From: CAMDPA01 sp964574325
GTDB taxonomy: Bacteria; Pseudomonadota; Alphaproteobacteria; Rhizobiales; Hyphomicrobiaceae
NCBI GenBank assembly: GCA_964574325.1
Contig: CAZNMY010000011.1
Coordinates: 27,975-91,974, forward strand
Direction of reading: 5' to 3'
DNA: 64,000 nucleotides
Shown here piece by piece: positions 1 through 8,243 of this stretch. How positions within the stretch are numbered: the stretch's first letter is position 1; each line of letters starts with the position of its first letter. Below the pieces are notes generated by a model. The model saw nothing but the letters and a program-made list of their open reading frames with translations, made no database searches and was not told where the DNA came from. Position numbers and translations under genes: made by a program.

Positions 1-259
1 GCAGCTCCGGCTGGCGTTGCCGTTGCGTGCTGGTCAGGTGGAAAAATGCGAAAACATCGTCGATATATGCCGCATGCGAAATCGCGCGCGACGACTCCAC
101 CACGCGGTCATGGCGCGGCGCATTGGGGTTGTGACCGATGGTGACGGGCTGTGTGTTGACGTGCGGGCCAGTGATTTGGAACGTCCATTGCGGCAGCCGA
201 AACGCGTTGCGCTCCTTGCCATGCATCACAGACCAGCTAACCGAAGGCAGCTCAGTCAT
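1..259 (-). CDS. Hypothetical protein, 3' end beyond the window
   Basis: This reading frame is open to the left edge, so only its first 86 residues are visible, starting MTELPSVSWSV. The ATG has a good ribosome binding site (GCGGAG, 8 bases upstream) and overlaps the stop of the preceding gene by 8 bases, as expected for coupled genes. No family is recognised. It is probably the most distal visible gene of the minus-strand coupling-protein operon, with an accessory role in the mobile element (inference). Confidence 0.55.
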   Translation of the reverse strand, partial: MTELPSVSWSVMHGKERNAFRLPQWTFQITGPHVNTQPVTIGHNPNAPRHDRVVESSRAISHAAYIDDVFAFFHLTSTQRQRQPEL

Positions 260-524
260 TTCGAACACTCCGCAAGCAACGAGGCAGCACGGCAAGAGGC
301 GCCACGTAATCCAGCCTGTCGAACACGTCCGGCTTACCGGCCTTGGGCCCTTTCTGCTGCTCATTATAGCGGGGCCGTGTCAGCGTCATCCGCCCATCAG
401 CAGACCCACGCCAGACATACGACGTGTGATCACGAGCATCGGCCCGGCCGACACAGGGCTTTGGCTTGATACCCCAGTCCCTGAAATCGTTGCTCGGCTT
501 CGTCACCGTCGTGTATCCGCTCAT
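252..524 (-). CDS. Small hypothetical protein (90 aa)
   Basis: The 90-residue frame starts MSGYTTVTKPSNDF. Its C-terminal part (GKPDVFDRLDYVAP) resembles GSKPDVLDTPEYVAR in the next gene upstream in the operon, which suggests a shared short motif or a partial duplication. The stop overlaps the following start, supporting translation. No strong ribosome binding site is visible. Function unknown. Confidence 0.5.
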   Translation of the reverse strand: MSGYTTVTKPSNDFRDWGIKPKPCVGRADARDHTSYVWRGSADGRMTLTRPRYNEQQKGPKAGKPDVFDRLDYVAPLAVLPRCLRSVRND

Positions 525-538
525 AGCGTTCGGTTGCG

Positions 539-1063
539 TCAACCTTCGCGTCCACCGCGCTCGTTGGCCTTGGTTCGATCGCCGGCCTGCCGCGCCAACT
601 CCTCGCGTGCCGATGCCGCAAGCCCTGCCGTGAATCCGGGCTCGAACATGCCTTGAGTCTGCCCCTCGATTTCGGCACGCGCCGCATCGAACGTCGATTG
701 CCAATTGCCATCGATGCCTTCGGCACCACGCGGATGCTTTTCGATGTAGGCGGCCAAGGCCTTCTCGATGAATTCTTCTGGGCTCGACAGCATGTCGCGC
801 GCCATCAGTATCTCGATCTTGGCTCTCGTCGACGGTGACACCGGCACGTCTTCCTCGGTGTCGGATTTGTAGAGCTTCGCCAGCCGTGCCTTGTGCCGCG
901 CCACGTACTCCGGTGTGTCGAGCACGTCAGGCTTACTGCCGTTACGCGCCTTCTGCAGCACGGCGAGGAACTCCTCGCTGTCGCGCATGCGCACCAGCAT
1001 CCAAAGCGCCAGATCCTTGTCGGGCATGCCCTTGTGGGGCAGGGGGGACGAGTTATTCGCCAT
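539..1063 (-). CDS. Hypothetical protein of the coupling-protein operon
   Basis: A 174-residue soluble, charged and mostly helical protein starting MANNSSPLPHKGMPDKD. The ATG at 1063 lies inside the end of the upstream gene (11-base overlap); a longer start at 1111 is less convincing. Residues about 30-60 hold the KPDVLDTPEYVAR motif shared with the gene at 252-524. No catalytic motif is visible. Position after the VirD4-like gene suggests a conjugation accessory role (inference). Confidence 0.65.
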   Translation of the reverse strand: MANNSSPLPHKGMPDKDLALWMLVRMRDSEEFLAVLQKARNGSKPDVLDTPEYVARHKARLAKLYKSDTEEDVPVSPSTRAKIEILMARDMLSSPEEFIEKALAAYIEKHPRGAEGIDGNWQSTFDAARAEIEGQTQGMFEPGFTAGLAASAREELARQAGDRTKANERGGREG

Positions 1064-1397
1064 CTTTGTCATCCTGCTTGCGGAGGTAACGCTCGACCAG
1101 TTCTTCTTCACTAGGGATCAGTGACGCGTCGATGCCGCCATATTTTTCGAGATAGAGTTCGACCATGATCTCAAAAAGTTCCGGCAATCCGTCGTGCTCG
1201 TCGCGATCAATGATATGGTCGACGACCGCCCGGACTCTTAGTTGCATGCGCAAAGCCATCTGTTCCAAACGGCCACGGCGACGCTTTCCGCGCCGGTCCC
1301 TTGGTGGCTTTCCGTAGGCGCGATCGATGGGTTTCATGTTCGCGCGCTCTTTCGCCTGGCGACGGCGTTCCTCCTCCTCTCCATCGTCACCGTGCAT
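1053..1397 (-). CDS. Hypothetical basic/helical protein
   Basis: A 114-residue protein with a strongly charged N-terminus (runs of Glu, then Arg/Lys) followed by a predicted helical region. The ATG at 1397 is preferred because GGGAG sits 8 bases upstream; the ATG at 1412 has no ribosome binding site. It overlaps both neighbours by 11 bases, so the operon is translationally coupled. Family unknown. Confidence 0.65.
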   Translation of the reverse strand: MHGDDGEEEERRRQAKERANMKPIDRAYGKPPRDRRGKRRRGRLEQMALRMQLRVRAVVDHIIDRDEHDGLPELFEIMVELYLEKYGGIDASLIPSEEELVERYLRKQDDKDGE

Positions 1398-2286
1398 CGT
1401 TCGCGCTCCCATTGGGCGTAAACCTAGCCGGGTTTCGGCGGCGATGCCATTGGCTCACATCTTTTGAATGAGGAAGACTGGCTGTGGTCGGCTCTGGCGG
1501 ACGTTCTGGGTCTCGCCACCGCAGCAAGGCCGAACCGTTCAACAGCAAGACCAGAATGACCGAGCCGAACTCAATGGTCACAGCCAAGGCAACGGAAAGT
1601 CCGCGCCGTAATCGCGATGTGGCAATACCCAACACGTCAGCCACCGCCGCTGCCTGTGGGTCACTCTCGCCCGCACTCGACGACATGCCTGCGAGCCGCG
1701 CCGCTAGCGCGACCCTTTCAGTGATCAACGCTGAACGGTCGTGTGCTGCCACCCGTTCCGATTTGAGGCGCAGAACCTCGCTACAGAACTGACGCACGGT
1801 TGCGCCAGCGACGACCGTGCAGAAATTAGATGTTGTCCAGAGGCGATCCAGCATCATGCGATCGATCTCGACGTCGAGCACGCCGACCGTCCGGCCATGT
1901 GGCAATTGCTCGAGCCGTGTATCGAGGTCGCGCAACTGGACCTGAGTGTTGGTACGCACATCGGCATCTGCTTGACGCGCCGCCGTGGCGGCACCACGCG
2001 TCAGCGCCGCGAATCCTATGCCGGATGCCAGCGAGAGGGCGATGACGATACCGAGCATCAACGATGCCCCGGCTAACTGGCCCCAGGCGCGCAGCACAAT
2101 CGCACGGACCACGACGACCGGGAGGACGGCTTTGGTCACATCGGCGGCCACGCTGAGCACGGCAAGAATACTGGCCTCCGTCGCCGTTCGGCCGAGAGAA
2201 GAGAGGAACAGCGCGTTCATCGTGGCCGAGAGCGCGATGAAAAGCGCAGCAGCTAAGGCGATACAGAATGTTGGAAGTGAAGACAT
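1387..2286 (-). CDS. Multi-pass inner-membrane protein of the mobile element
   Basis: A 299-residue protein with an N-terminal hydrophobic segment (residues about 3-27), two more around 45-105, and a C-terminal hydrophobic segment near residues 230-255. Between them is a long soluble stretch with coiled-coil character (about 110-220). The ATG at 2286 has a strong GGGAG site 8 bases upstream; an overlapping ATG at 2475 would add 63 residues that look non-native. It follows the coupling-protein gene directly, so it may be a partner of that ATPase in the membrane. No named family recognised. Confidence 0.7.
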   Translation of the reverse strand: MSSLPTFCIALAAALFIALSATMNALFLSSLGRTATEASILAVLSVAADVTKAVLPVVVVRAIVLRAWGQLAGASLMLGIVIALSLASGIGFAALTRGAATAARQADADVRTNTQVQLRDLDTRLEQLPHGRTVGVLDVEIDRMMLDRLWTTSNFCTVVAGATVRQFCSEVLRLKSERVAAHDRSALITERVALAARLAGMSSSAGESDPQAAAVADVLGIATSRLRRGLSVALAVTIEFGSVILVLLLNGSALLRWRDPERPPEPTTASLPHSKDVSQWHRRRNPARFTPNGSANDAR

Positions 2287-2471
2287 GACGATCTCCCGTA
2301 TGGCGCCTGCCCAACGGGATAGCTTCGGTAGAATGACACTCCCAGCAATCAGGTCGGGATCAACCTGATATCGAGTAAAAAGTCGCGTGGAACTACCCGG
2401 CCGAACCGAACACAGACGCTCGGCGATCCGCGTAGCTGCTCGCCGACGTGCTATGCAGGGCTCGATCGCCA

Positions 2472-3932
2472 TCATGGGTCGAACAGCCCCTCGAATGCCT
2501 TGTCCTTGTAGTAGATGATGCGTTGCAGAATCACTGGAGGCTGGCCAGCTGCTCTTACGAGAATGCGTAGCGTTTCGCGTTCCAACATTTCTTCGAGTTC
2601 GTGTGCTGCCGCCAACTTCTGCACGCGCAGCTCGTCACGCGAACCTGTGGCGCCGCTGAGCCGCTGCGACATCGTCGTGTCTGACTTCCGATCCAGCAGA
2701 ACACTTGTCTGGCCCAATTTGTCAGACACGTAGTCCAAGGTCGTCTTGTCGGAATTCGACCAGAACATCGTCACGCCGGCATTGCCGACAAATGTCTCCC
2801 AGCTCTCCTTGTAGAGCCGCTTGATCTGCGTCATGTCCTGCAACACCACCCACAACTTCACGCCAAAGCCAGCCATCAACCCGGCCGCGACCTCGACGGA
2901 TTTCATGTGACCGAGCACAGCAAACTCGTCGAGCACCATCAGCGCCGGTATGTCCGATTTGACCTTCGTCCGTTCAAAGGCGATCAACGCCAGATTGATG
3001 ATGACGCGCAGCCAGCGTGCGTGCGTACCCATGCGCGTAGCGGGTAGGCAGAGATAAAGCGTCGACCTTTGTGTCTTCAGATCTGACAGGCGAAGATCAC
3101 TCCCAGAAAGAACGTTCGCCATTGCGTCGCTGTCGAGGAACTCGAGTTGCGTCAATGTAGTCGAAAATACACTCTGCAGTTCCTTCTCCGCCATCTGCCC
3201 GAAGTTGACGCCAGCTGATGCGACCGTGCCGCCAAACGCATCGCACGAGCGCAGCAATAGAAACAGGGCTGGCCGCGAGGCGCATTCCTGACGGCGCGCA
3301 ATGTCAACCACGAGAGGATGTGTTCCGTTCAGCAGCTGCCAGACTGTCACCAGATGCCGGTCTTCTTTCGCAAGCGTCAGAGTATACAGAATGAGAGCCT
3401 TGATCAGGATACGGGCGCTGTCTGTCCAATGCGGATCACGCTCGTTCGCGACGATCAACGCATCGGCGATCTGACCTGCGTCGTCCTTGACGTGCTGGCT
3501 TGCAGGATCGATTTCATCGAGCGGGTTGAAGCGACCCGACGGCACTCCGCTTTCGTTGAAGGGGTCCAGAACGACAACTTTCTGGCCCTTCTGACGACGA
3601 GCGCGGACTGTGATGCGCGCAAGTTCGCCTTTGGGGTCGATGGCGAGAACAGACCCGTCGTAGAGCAGCAGGTTCGGCACGATAAGGGACACGCCCTTGC
3701 CGCCGCGTGAGCCGGCCACTGTCAGAATGTGCCGGTTGTCCTTGCTGCCGATGCCACGACCATTGCGAAAGCCCAGAATGATGCCGCCAACTTGGCCAGA
3801 CGGCATCCGGTATCCCCACATAGCCTGGTTCAACTTCTCGGGATCGAGCCAAGCGGCATCGACGAGGTTGCCCTGCAAGCCGGAGATACCACGACGCAGC
3901 GCCATTTTCAGGTCTGTCTCGAAGTCGCTCAT
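2472..3932 (-). CDS. VirD4/TraG-type coupling protein ATPase
   Basis: Type IV coupling proteins are hexameric membrane-associated ATPases that bring the relaxase-DNA complex to the conjugation channel. The Walker A motif GSRGGKGVS is at residues 74-82 and Walker B (LMVLDEF) around 331-337, followed by the typical AVLGHMKS continuation. At 486 residues it lacks the N-terminal transmembrane pair of long VirD4 proteins, so membrane attachment may come from the downstream membrane protein. It is first in the minus-strand operon and is transcribed away from the small-gene operon starting at 4566. An AAGG ribosome binding site precedes the ATG. Confidence 0.93.
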   Translation of the reverse strand: MSDFETDLKMALRRGISGLQGNLVDAAWLDPEKLNQAMWGYRMPSGQVGGIILGFRNGRGIGSKDNRHILTVAGSRGGKGVSLIVPNLLLYDGSVLAIDPKGELARITVRARRQKGQKVVVLDPFNESGVPSGRFNPLDEIDPASQHVKDDAGQIADALIVANERDPHWTDSARILIKALILYTLTLAKEDRHLVTVWQLLNGTHPLVVDIARRQECASRPALFLLLRSCDAFGGTVASAGVNFGQMAEKELQSVFSTTLTQLEFLDSDAMANVLSGSDLRLSDLKTQRSTLYLCLPATRMGTHARWLRVIINLALIAFERTKVKSDIPALMVLDEFAVLGHMKSVEVAAGLMAGFGVKLWVVLQDMTQIKRLYKESWETFVGNAGVTMFWSNSDKTTLDYVSDKLGQTSVLLDRKSDTTMSQRLSGATGSRDELRVQKLAAAHELEEMLERETLRILVRAAGQPPVILQRIIYYKDKAFEGLFDP

Positions 3933-4565
3933 GCGTCACCTTCGATCTATTCCCTAGGATGATCCCACACGGCAACACGGATACAGCCTGCACACCCACT
4001 GGTGGCGCGATCAAGTTGATATCAGGCTCCGTCTCTTGGCAAGCGAGCCAACATCACATCCGCACGGCTCGGACGAACGCCTTATTTGACCTCGGCAAGC
4101 ATATGAAATGCCGCAGCATTTCTGACCCCTTGCATCGTCACGCCCGATGGTCCTTCGCAATCCGTTCACTGGTCGCGACACGAGCGATTTGATGGCGTCC
4201 TTGACGTAATTGACCGTTCTTTGGTCGCTTCTCTCAATCCGTCCTTTGCGACCCCGTATTTTGCCGCGCTTGTCTCACAGGCGCCGCATCCATGGGGACG
4301 GGCACGCCGCCCGCTGACGCGGCCCAGGTCGGCGTGCCCTTCAACGACAAAATGGCAGGTCCCACCACGACATCGTGCTTGCGCACCCCGTGAGCAAGCC
4401 ACGGGGCCCCGCGCCGGGCGGCGATAGCCAAGACGCCGCCCTCAAGCACAATCTCGCGGTCCCCCCGCAATTTTCTCGTGTGACCCCGATGCGCCGCTGT
4501 GAGTCTCAGGCGGCAACGAGGTCGCCAATTCCGGCCCTCGCTCAACAACCAAGAAGGGTCACATC
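3933..4565 (+). other. Divergent intergenic region without a supported gene
   Basis: This 633-base stretch separates the coupling-protein operon (minus) from the small-gene operon (plus) and must hold both promoters. Several short open frames exist on both strands, but none has a convincing start or a recognisable protein. The part from 4290 to 4480 is very GC-rich. I could not assign exact promoter boxes. Confidence 0.6.
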
Positions 4566-4802
4566 ATGACGACACCATCCAACAAACCGACACACCGCGC
4601 CTATGCCGTCACCAAACGCGGCGAGAAATCCCGCTGGCAGGAAATCGGCGCAGCCTGGTCCCACAAGGACGGCAAGGGCTTCAACCTGAAACTCGACTAT
4701 CTCCCGCTCAACGGTGCAGAACTGGTGCTGCGCGTTCCCGATGCCGCAGAAGCGGCAACCGCCGACGAAGCCAACTCCGCCGCAATTGAAGGAGGCTTCT
4801 AA
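4566..4802 (+). CDS. Small conserved plasmid-type protein, paralogue 1
   Basis: A 78-residue protein with a central segment WQEIGAAWSHKDGKGFNLKL, a pattern I associate with small proteins of unknown function on alphaproteobacterial plasmids. It is a clear paralogue of the protein at 9001-9261, which has WTEVAACWPHKDGSGFNVKF at the equivalent place. It opens the plus-strand operon of tiny genes; the stop TAA overlaps the next start (TAATG). Function unknown; the compact fold and repeated occurrence suggest a nucleic-acid or regulatory role (speculative). Confidence 0.8.
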   Translation: MTTPSNKPTHRAYAVTKRGEKSRWQEIGAAWSHKDGKGFNLKLDYLPLNGAELVLRVPDAAEAATADEANSAAIEGGF

Positions 4803-4966
4803 TGGGAACCGTGCTCAATCACATCCGCTCTGCGGATGACCGCTACCTCCTCGTCGATGACACCGACGAGGATGCCTCCCAGCTCCTGACCGTCATCTGC
4901 GATGGCGACCCGCGGTCCAATCGCGGGTTCGATTTCGACGCATACCGAGATGGAGGTGCTCAATGA
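4802..4966 (+). CDS. Very small hypothetical protein (54 aa)
   Basis: A 54-residue frame, MGTVLNHIRSADDRYLLVDD..., rich in Asp. Its start overlaps the previous stop by one base and its stop TGA overlaps the next ATG, the coupling style used throughout this operon. GAAGGAGG lies upstream of the start. The reading frame is uninterrupted between two well-supported genes, which is the main evidence. No family recognised. Confidence 0.65.
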   Translation: MGTVLNHIRSADDRYLLVDDTDEDASQLLTVICDGDPRSNRGFDFDAYRDGGAQ

Positions 4967-5160
4967 GCCAAGCACTCCAACTCATCACCCTCGAGAGGCG
5001 CCGCTATGCGGCGCTGATCGAGGCTCTGAAGCTCTCGCGATACGCCATCCTCCGGACACGACGACGCTTCGACAGCCCGCCACATGACCCGCACGCCCTC
5101 GCACTCACCATCGATGTGGCAATTGCTGAAGCCAAGGAGGTGCTCCCATGTGTCAGTTGA
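4963..5160 (+). CDS. Small hypothetical protein (65 aa)
   Basis: A basic, helical 65-residue protein beginning MSQALQLITLERRRYAALIE. GGAGG lies 9 bases before its ATG, inside the last codons of the preceding gene. Its end overlaps the next gene by 13 bases. No recognised domain. Confidence 0.65.
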   Translation: MSQALQLITLERRRYAALIEALKLSRYAILRTRRRFDSPPHDPHALALTIDVAIAEAKEVLPCVS

Positions 5161-5339
5161 AATCCTATGACGTCTCACTCATCGCGAAGTGCTTTTTCTC
5201 CGGCACGGTCGAAGCCCTGTCCGAAGAAGATGCAATCGAGCGAACGTACCAGAAATGGCGAACCGAATGTCCACATCCATTCGACCAATCCGACGACGCT
5301 GAACTTGTGTCGGTCGTGGTGGAAGGGGTGCGCTCATGA
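5148..5339 (+). CDS. DpnD/PcfM-like small protein, paralogue 1
   Basis: A 63-residue protein starting MCQLKSYDVSLIAKCFFSGTV. The layout is a short beta stretch, then 'A-x-S/N-E-x-x-A' and an aromatic near the end of a helix (YQKW). It is shared with the proteins at 5725, 5913 and 7830, so four copies occur in this operon. The pattern recalls DpnD/PcfM-type proteins, small partners found in restriction and plasmid loci; this assignment is from memory and is tentative. Confidence 0.6.
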   Translation: MCQLKSYDVSLIAKCFFSGTVEALSEEDAIERTYQKWRTECPHPFDQSDDAELVSVVVEGVRS

Positions 5340-5728
5340 GAAGATCAACGCACTCGCCTTTGCCGTGGCATCATTTTGAGCATTGCGAAGGGCACAGCAT
5401 CAACGACGCGAACGGGCATCACGTCGCTTACACCGACTGGGACTGCCTCGCCTTCGATACCGAAGATGTACCAGCAGAGCACAATGCAGCGTTCATCGTT
5501 CGAGCCTGCAATGCGTACCGACCTCTGCTGAGAACTGCGCGGCTTGCCTATAAGGTTTGTCGTCTTGTCGAGCAATGGGCTGATGAGGCCGATTCAGTTC
5601 GTCAATCAGAGCTCATCGCCGAGTTGGTCGACCACGCATATAGCAGGGTTCCCAAGGAAGCTCTGCTGTTGGCCAAACAGACCTCGGGGCTTCGCCTTCC
5701 TGAGACAAGCAAGGCGGTGCGCTCATGA
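5336..5728 (+). CDS. Hypothetical phage/plasmid protein with NAAFIVRACN motif
   Basis: A 130-residue protein. The segment AEHNAAFIVRACNAYRPLLRTAR (residues 49-71) resembles a motif common in small phage and plasmid proteins of unknown function. The upstream half (PWHHFEHCEGHSINDANGHH) is rich in His and aromatic residues. Start and stop both use the ATGA overlap with the operon junction sequence GAAGGGGTGCGCTC before the ATG. Function unknown. Confidence 0.75.
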   Translation: MRRSTHSPLPWHHFEHCEGHSINDANGHHVAYTDWDCLAFDTEDVPAEHNAAFIVRACNAYRPLLRTARLAYKVCRLVEQWADEADSVRQSELIAELVDHAYSRVPKEALLLAKQTSGLRLPETSKAVRS

Positions 5729-5916
5729 GCATGGAGAAAACATTCCGCATCAGCTTCGTCGAGGTCATCCGCCATACCGCGACCGTCGAAGCACGCAACG
5801 AGCACTTCGCGCGCGTCCAGGTTCGCCGCGATTGGGTCGAGGTCGGCGCCGAAGCGTTCCAACAGGAAACGCTCGGCATGTGCGACCTCATCTCGGTCGA
5901 GGAGGTGACGCCATGA
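5725..5916 (+). CDS. DpnD/PcfM-like small protein, paralogue 2
   Basis: A 63-residue protein starting MSMEKTFRISFVEVIRHTATV. It aligns by eye with the neighbours at 5148, 5913 and 7830: K-T/S-F/Y at the start, a two-strand hairpin, then 'EARNEHFARVQVRRDW'. An AAGGCGGTGCGCTC junction precedes the ATG, and the gene ends in an ATGA overlap. The family assignment is tentative; the reading frame is well supported by context. Confidence 0.65.
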   Translation: MSMEKTFRISFVEVIRHTATVEARNEHFARVQVRRDWVEVGAEAFQQETLGMCDLISVEEVTP

Positions 5917-6107
5917 GCATCGCCAAGACCTTTGATGTCACCTTTCTTGAGTGCAACCATTACCGCATCAGGCTGACGGCAGTCTCAGAGGACGAGGCCC
6001 TCAGCAAGGCCGAAAGCCTCTACTGCGAAGAGAATATGAGCCTCTTCGAACTCGATACATCGATCGGCGGCACCGACGAATGGCAGGCCGAGGAGGTGGG
6101 CTCATGA
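5913..6107 (+). CDS. DpnD/PcfM-like small protein, paralogue 3
   Basis: A 64-residue protein starting MSIAKTFDVTFLECNHYRIRL, a third copy of the fold seen at 5148 and 5725 (KTF-x-V-x-F, then AVSEDEALSKAESLY). GAGGAGGTGACGCC precedes the ATG. Sequence divergence from its tandem neighbour is large, so the duplication is old or the copies evolve fast. Confidence 0.65.
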   Translation: MSIAKTFDVTFLECNHYRIRLTAVSEDEALSKAESLYCEENMSLFELDTSIGGTDEWQAEEVGS

Positions 6108-6430
6108 GTTTCACCACCTGTCCAACCTGCTTCAACACCGTTGACTGGTCATGGGAAGAAGCCTTCGACAAGTTCGGCTTCAGTGACGGCGGCGGTATGA
6201 TCATGACCGAGCATGTGGCCGATGCGCTGCGCCAGCACGGTTACACCGTCGTGGTCCAGGCGTGGGGCATTCACAATGTCATCATTACCTCGATCAAAAC
6301 CGCGAAGGGCAAGGAGTTGATCCCGTCCGGGATAAAGTATGGCTATGACAATGCGCGCGGGTATCTCCCCAAGCGCATCATCAGGCTGCTCGATGCCGCG
6401 TTCCCCGATGGCGAGGAGGTGGAGCCATGA
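6104..6430 (+). CDS. Hypothetical protein (108 aa) with N-terminal CxxC
   Basis: The protein starts MSFTTCPTCFNTVDWSW; the CPTC pair is typical of a small metal-binding knuckle, though no second Cys pair is present. The remainder is a mixed alpha/beta sequence (residues 45-90: HGYTVVVQAWGIHNVIITSI). ATGA overlaps link it to both neighbours. Family unknown. Confidence 0.7.
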   Translation: MSFTTCPTCFNTVDWSWEEAFDKFGFSDGGGMIMTEHVADALRQHGYTVVVQAWGIHNVIITSIKTAKGKELIPSGIKYGYDNARGYLPKRIIRLLDAAFPDGEEVEP

Positions 6431-7113
6431 CCGCCTCCGGCATCATCATCGGCACACGACCTCGCTCGGTGCTTGCAAGCGTGGTCAACGCTTTGCCGCA
6501 AGCATTCCGGTTGGGGCCGAAACGCATCGCCAACGAGTTCTATCCGACACCGCCGGAAGCGACCCGCGCGCTGCTCTCGGTCGAGCGGTTCGATGGCTCG
6601 ATTTGGGAACCAGCCTGCGGCGAGGGTGCCATTGCGTCTGTGCTGAAGGAGGCCGGGCACAAGGTCGTGGCCACGGATCTCGCCGATTACGGATTCGGTA
6701 TCGGCGGCGTCGATTTCCTGAAGGAGACGCGGCCTCGTGCCAAGCACATCGTCACCAACCCGCCCTACGGGTCGGGTCTGGCCGATGCGTTCATCACGCG
6801 CGCGCTGGAGTTTGCTGCCACGACGCGTGGCAGCGTTTCAATGCTCCTGAACCTGTCGTCGCTCGCGCATCGCACGCGGACACGATGGTGGCAGGAGCAT
6901 CCGCCGGCACGGCTCTATGCCATCGACGACATCGTCTGCTGGCCGGAGCACCGCTACGGGCCCGCGCCATCCCATTTCACCAAGCACCGCTACTTCTGGG
7001 CGGTCTGGACACCCGATCACGAAGGCCCTTCGGCCTTCTGGTGGCTGTCGTCGGCGGAGTTCCGCAGGCGGCCGTCTTCTCACAACAACAACAAGAAAAG
7101 GAGAACCTCATGA
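6427..7113 (+). CDS. Class I SAM-dependent methyltransferase, DNA N6-adenine type
   Basis: A 228-residue protein with the SAM-binding motif WEPACGEGAIA (about residues 59-69), an acidic loop after the second strand (ATDLADYG), and the catalytic motif NPPY (about residues 115-118) typical of amino-methylating DNA methyltransferases. There is no target-recognition domain, as in short phage and plasmid enzymes. N-terminal EFYPTPPEAT matches phage-type methyltransferases. In a conjugative element such an enzyme may protect incoming DNA from host restriction (inference). It is embedded in the small-gene operon through ATGA overlaps on both sides. Confidence 0.85.
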   Translation: MTASGIIIGTRPRSVLASVVNALPQAFRLGPKRIANEFYPTPPEATRALLSVERFDGSIWEPACGEGAIASVLKEAGHKVVATDLADYGFGIGGVDFLKETRPRAKHIVTNPPYGSGLADAFITRALEFAATTRGSVSMLLNLSSLAHRTRTRWWQEHPPARLYAIDDIVCWPEHRYGPAPSHFTKHRYFWAVWTPDHEGPSAFWWLSSAEFRRRPSSHNNNKKRRTS

Positions 7114-7379
7114 AACAACGACCCTTCGACCCCTTGACCATGGATGAGGCCATTGCCACCGCCATCCATGCCTACCTCGCGGTGCTGATATTGCGCCTGC
7201 AGCAAGCGGAAAAGCTTGCCGTCGACGCCGCGACCGCCCTATCGACCGGACAACGCAATCTCGCTATCGGCACCATCCTGCCGTTCGAAACAATGCTGCC
7301 GGAATGCGAGGCCTTGTTTCGCGCAGCGCTCATACTGCATCGCATGGAATCGCAGAGCCGAGAAGGCGGTGCCGCATGA
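7110..7379 (+). CDS. Small helical hypothetical protein (89 aa)
   Basis: An 89-residue, mostly helical protein starting MKQRPFDPLTMDEAIATAIH. The ribosome binding site AAGGAG lies 6 bases upstream of the ATG, which overlaps the methyltransferase stop. No conserved domain recognised; it may be a partner of the methyltransferase because of tight coupling (inference). Confidence 0.7.
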   Translation: MKQRPFDPLTMDEAIATAIHAYLAVLILRLQQAEKLAVDAATALSTGQRNLAIGTILPFETMLPECEALFRAALILHRMESQSREGGAA

Positions 7380-7624
7380 GAAGAACCCCCACCGAACCGC
7401 ATCATGATTTGCGCGGCGAATTCGGCATGGCCTGCCCGAAATGCGGCCAGGCCGACAAGCTGTCGGTCGAGATCACCTGCACGGCAACACTGACCATCGA
7501 CGGCACGGATGCCGATTGCGATCACTATTGGGACGCGGCTTCGTCCTGCCATTGCGACGACTGCGACCTTCACGGCTCTGTCGGTGACTTTCGCATAACG
7601 CGTGACTGGCCGGTGCGCTCATGA
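7376..7624 (+). CDS. Zinc-ribbon-like small protein, tandem copy 1
   Basis: An 82-residue protein with CPKCG (about residues 20-24) and a second pair, CHCDDC, about 35 residues later, consistent with a zinc ribbon. It is a tandem paralogue of the next gene: both share 'CP-x-CG ... D-x-Y-x-WDAAS-x-C' spacing. Junctions on both sides follow the operon's ATGA style. Confidence 0.7.
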   Translation: MRRTPTEPHHDLRGEFGMACPKCGQADKLSVEITCTATLTIDGTDADCDHYWDAASSCHCDDCDLHGSVGDFRITRDWPVRS

Positions 7625-7833
7625 CCAGATTGCTCCTGTCCGACCTCGCCTGTCCACGCTGCGGACATCGCGACTCGTTCCACATCGATGTAACTGCTAC
7701 GGCTTACGTCGATGCGTCCGGCCCATCCGTCGAAAGCGACTACTATTGGGATGCCGCCTCCGGCTGCGTCTGCCTCGCTTGCTTCCATGATGCGCCCGCC
7801 GGCGACTTCGCAGGCAAGGCGGTGCGCTCATGA
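7621..7833 (+). CDS. Zinc-ribbon-like small protein, tandem copy 2
   Basis: A 70-residue protein with CPRCG near the N-terminus and CVCLAC near residue 50, the same arrangement as its upstream neighbour, including the shared YYWDAASGC/HYWDAASSC block. The pair arose by tandem duplication. Likely zinc-binding; role unknown. Confidence 0.7.
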   Translation: MTRLLLSDLACPRCGHRDSFHIDVTATAYVDASGPSVESDYYWDAASGCVCLACFHDAPAGDFAGKAVRS

Positions 7834-8243
7834 GCCGCCATCAGACTTACCGCGTCCTCGTCACCAAAAGCGATGTGTACCAAATCGACCTTGCCGCGTC
7901 GAACGAAGCAGTCGCACTGCGCGAAGCCGAAGGACTTTGGGAAGGCGGCAAGCGTAACCGCTTCGAGCGCGACGAAGAACAAGAAGCTTTATCCTTCGCC
8001 ATCGACGATGGCTCCACGCTCCATCTCCGTGACATCGCCAATGCAGACCGCGCCCGCTGGGCGAAGAACGCGTTGCAGGCGTTCTCGAACGAAACCAAAT
8101 CGAGCATGGGGCAGGAGGCGTTGCACGACCTGCTCTGCGACCTCGGGCACTATGCGCGCAGCGTCGGTCTCGATGTTCACGACGAGATGCAACGCGCCGC
8201 CGATGTTTGCGCGGCAGAAATCGCCGAGGAGGTGCTTTCATGA
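7830..8243 (+). CDS. DpnD/PcfM-like N-terminus with helical extension, paralogue 4
   Basis: The first 55 residues (YRVLVTKSDVYQIDLAASNE...AEGLW) match the small proteins at 5148, 5725 and 5913. They are followed by about 80 residues of helical sequence (ARWAKNALQAFS...) found in none of the other copies. This looks like a fusion of the repeated module to a second helical domain. AAGGCGGTGCGCTC precedes the start. Confidence 0.7.
   Translation: MSRHQTYRVLVTKSDVYQIDLAASNEAVALREAEGLWEGGKRNRFERDEEQEALSFAIDDGSTLHLRDIANADRARWAKNALQAFSNETKSSMGQEALHDLLCDLGHYARSVGLDVHDEMQRAADVCAAEIAEEVLS

Noticed and set aside
4234..4548. Possible PAAR-like or other small protein in the divergent region
   Set aside because: The resemblance to repeated Gly/Pro motifs is weak, and there is no start signal or complete domain.
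6339..7379. Long plus-strand frame covering the methyltransferase
   Set aside because: Only its last 89 codons (7110-7379) have a ribosome binding site and protein-like sequence; the rest is an out-of-frame shadow.
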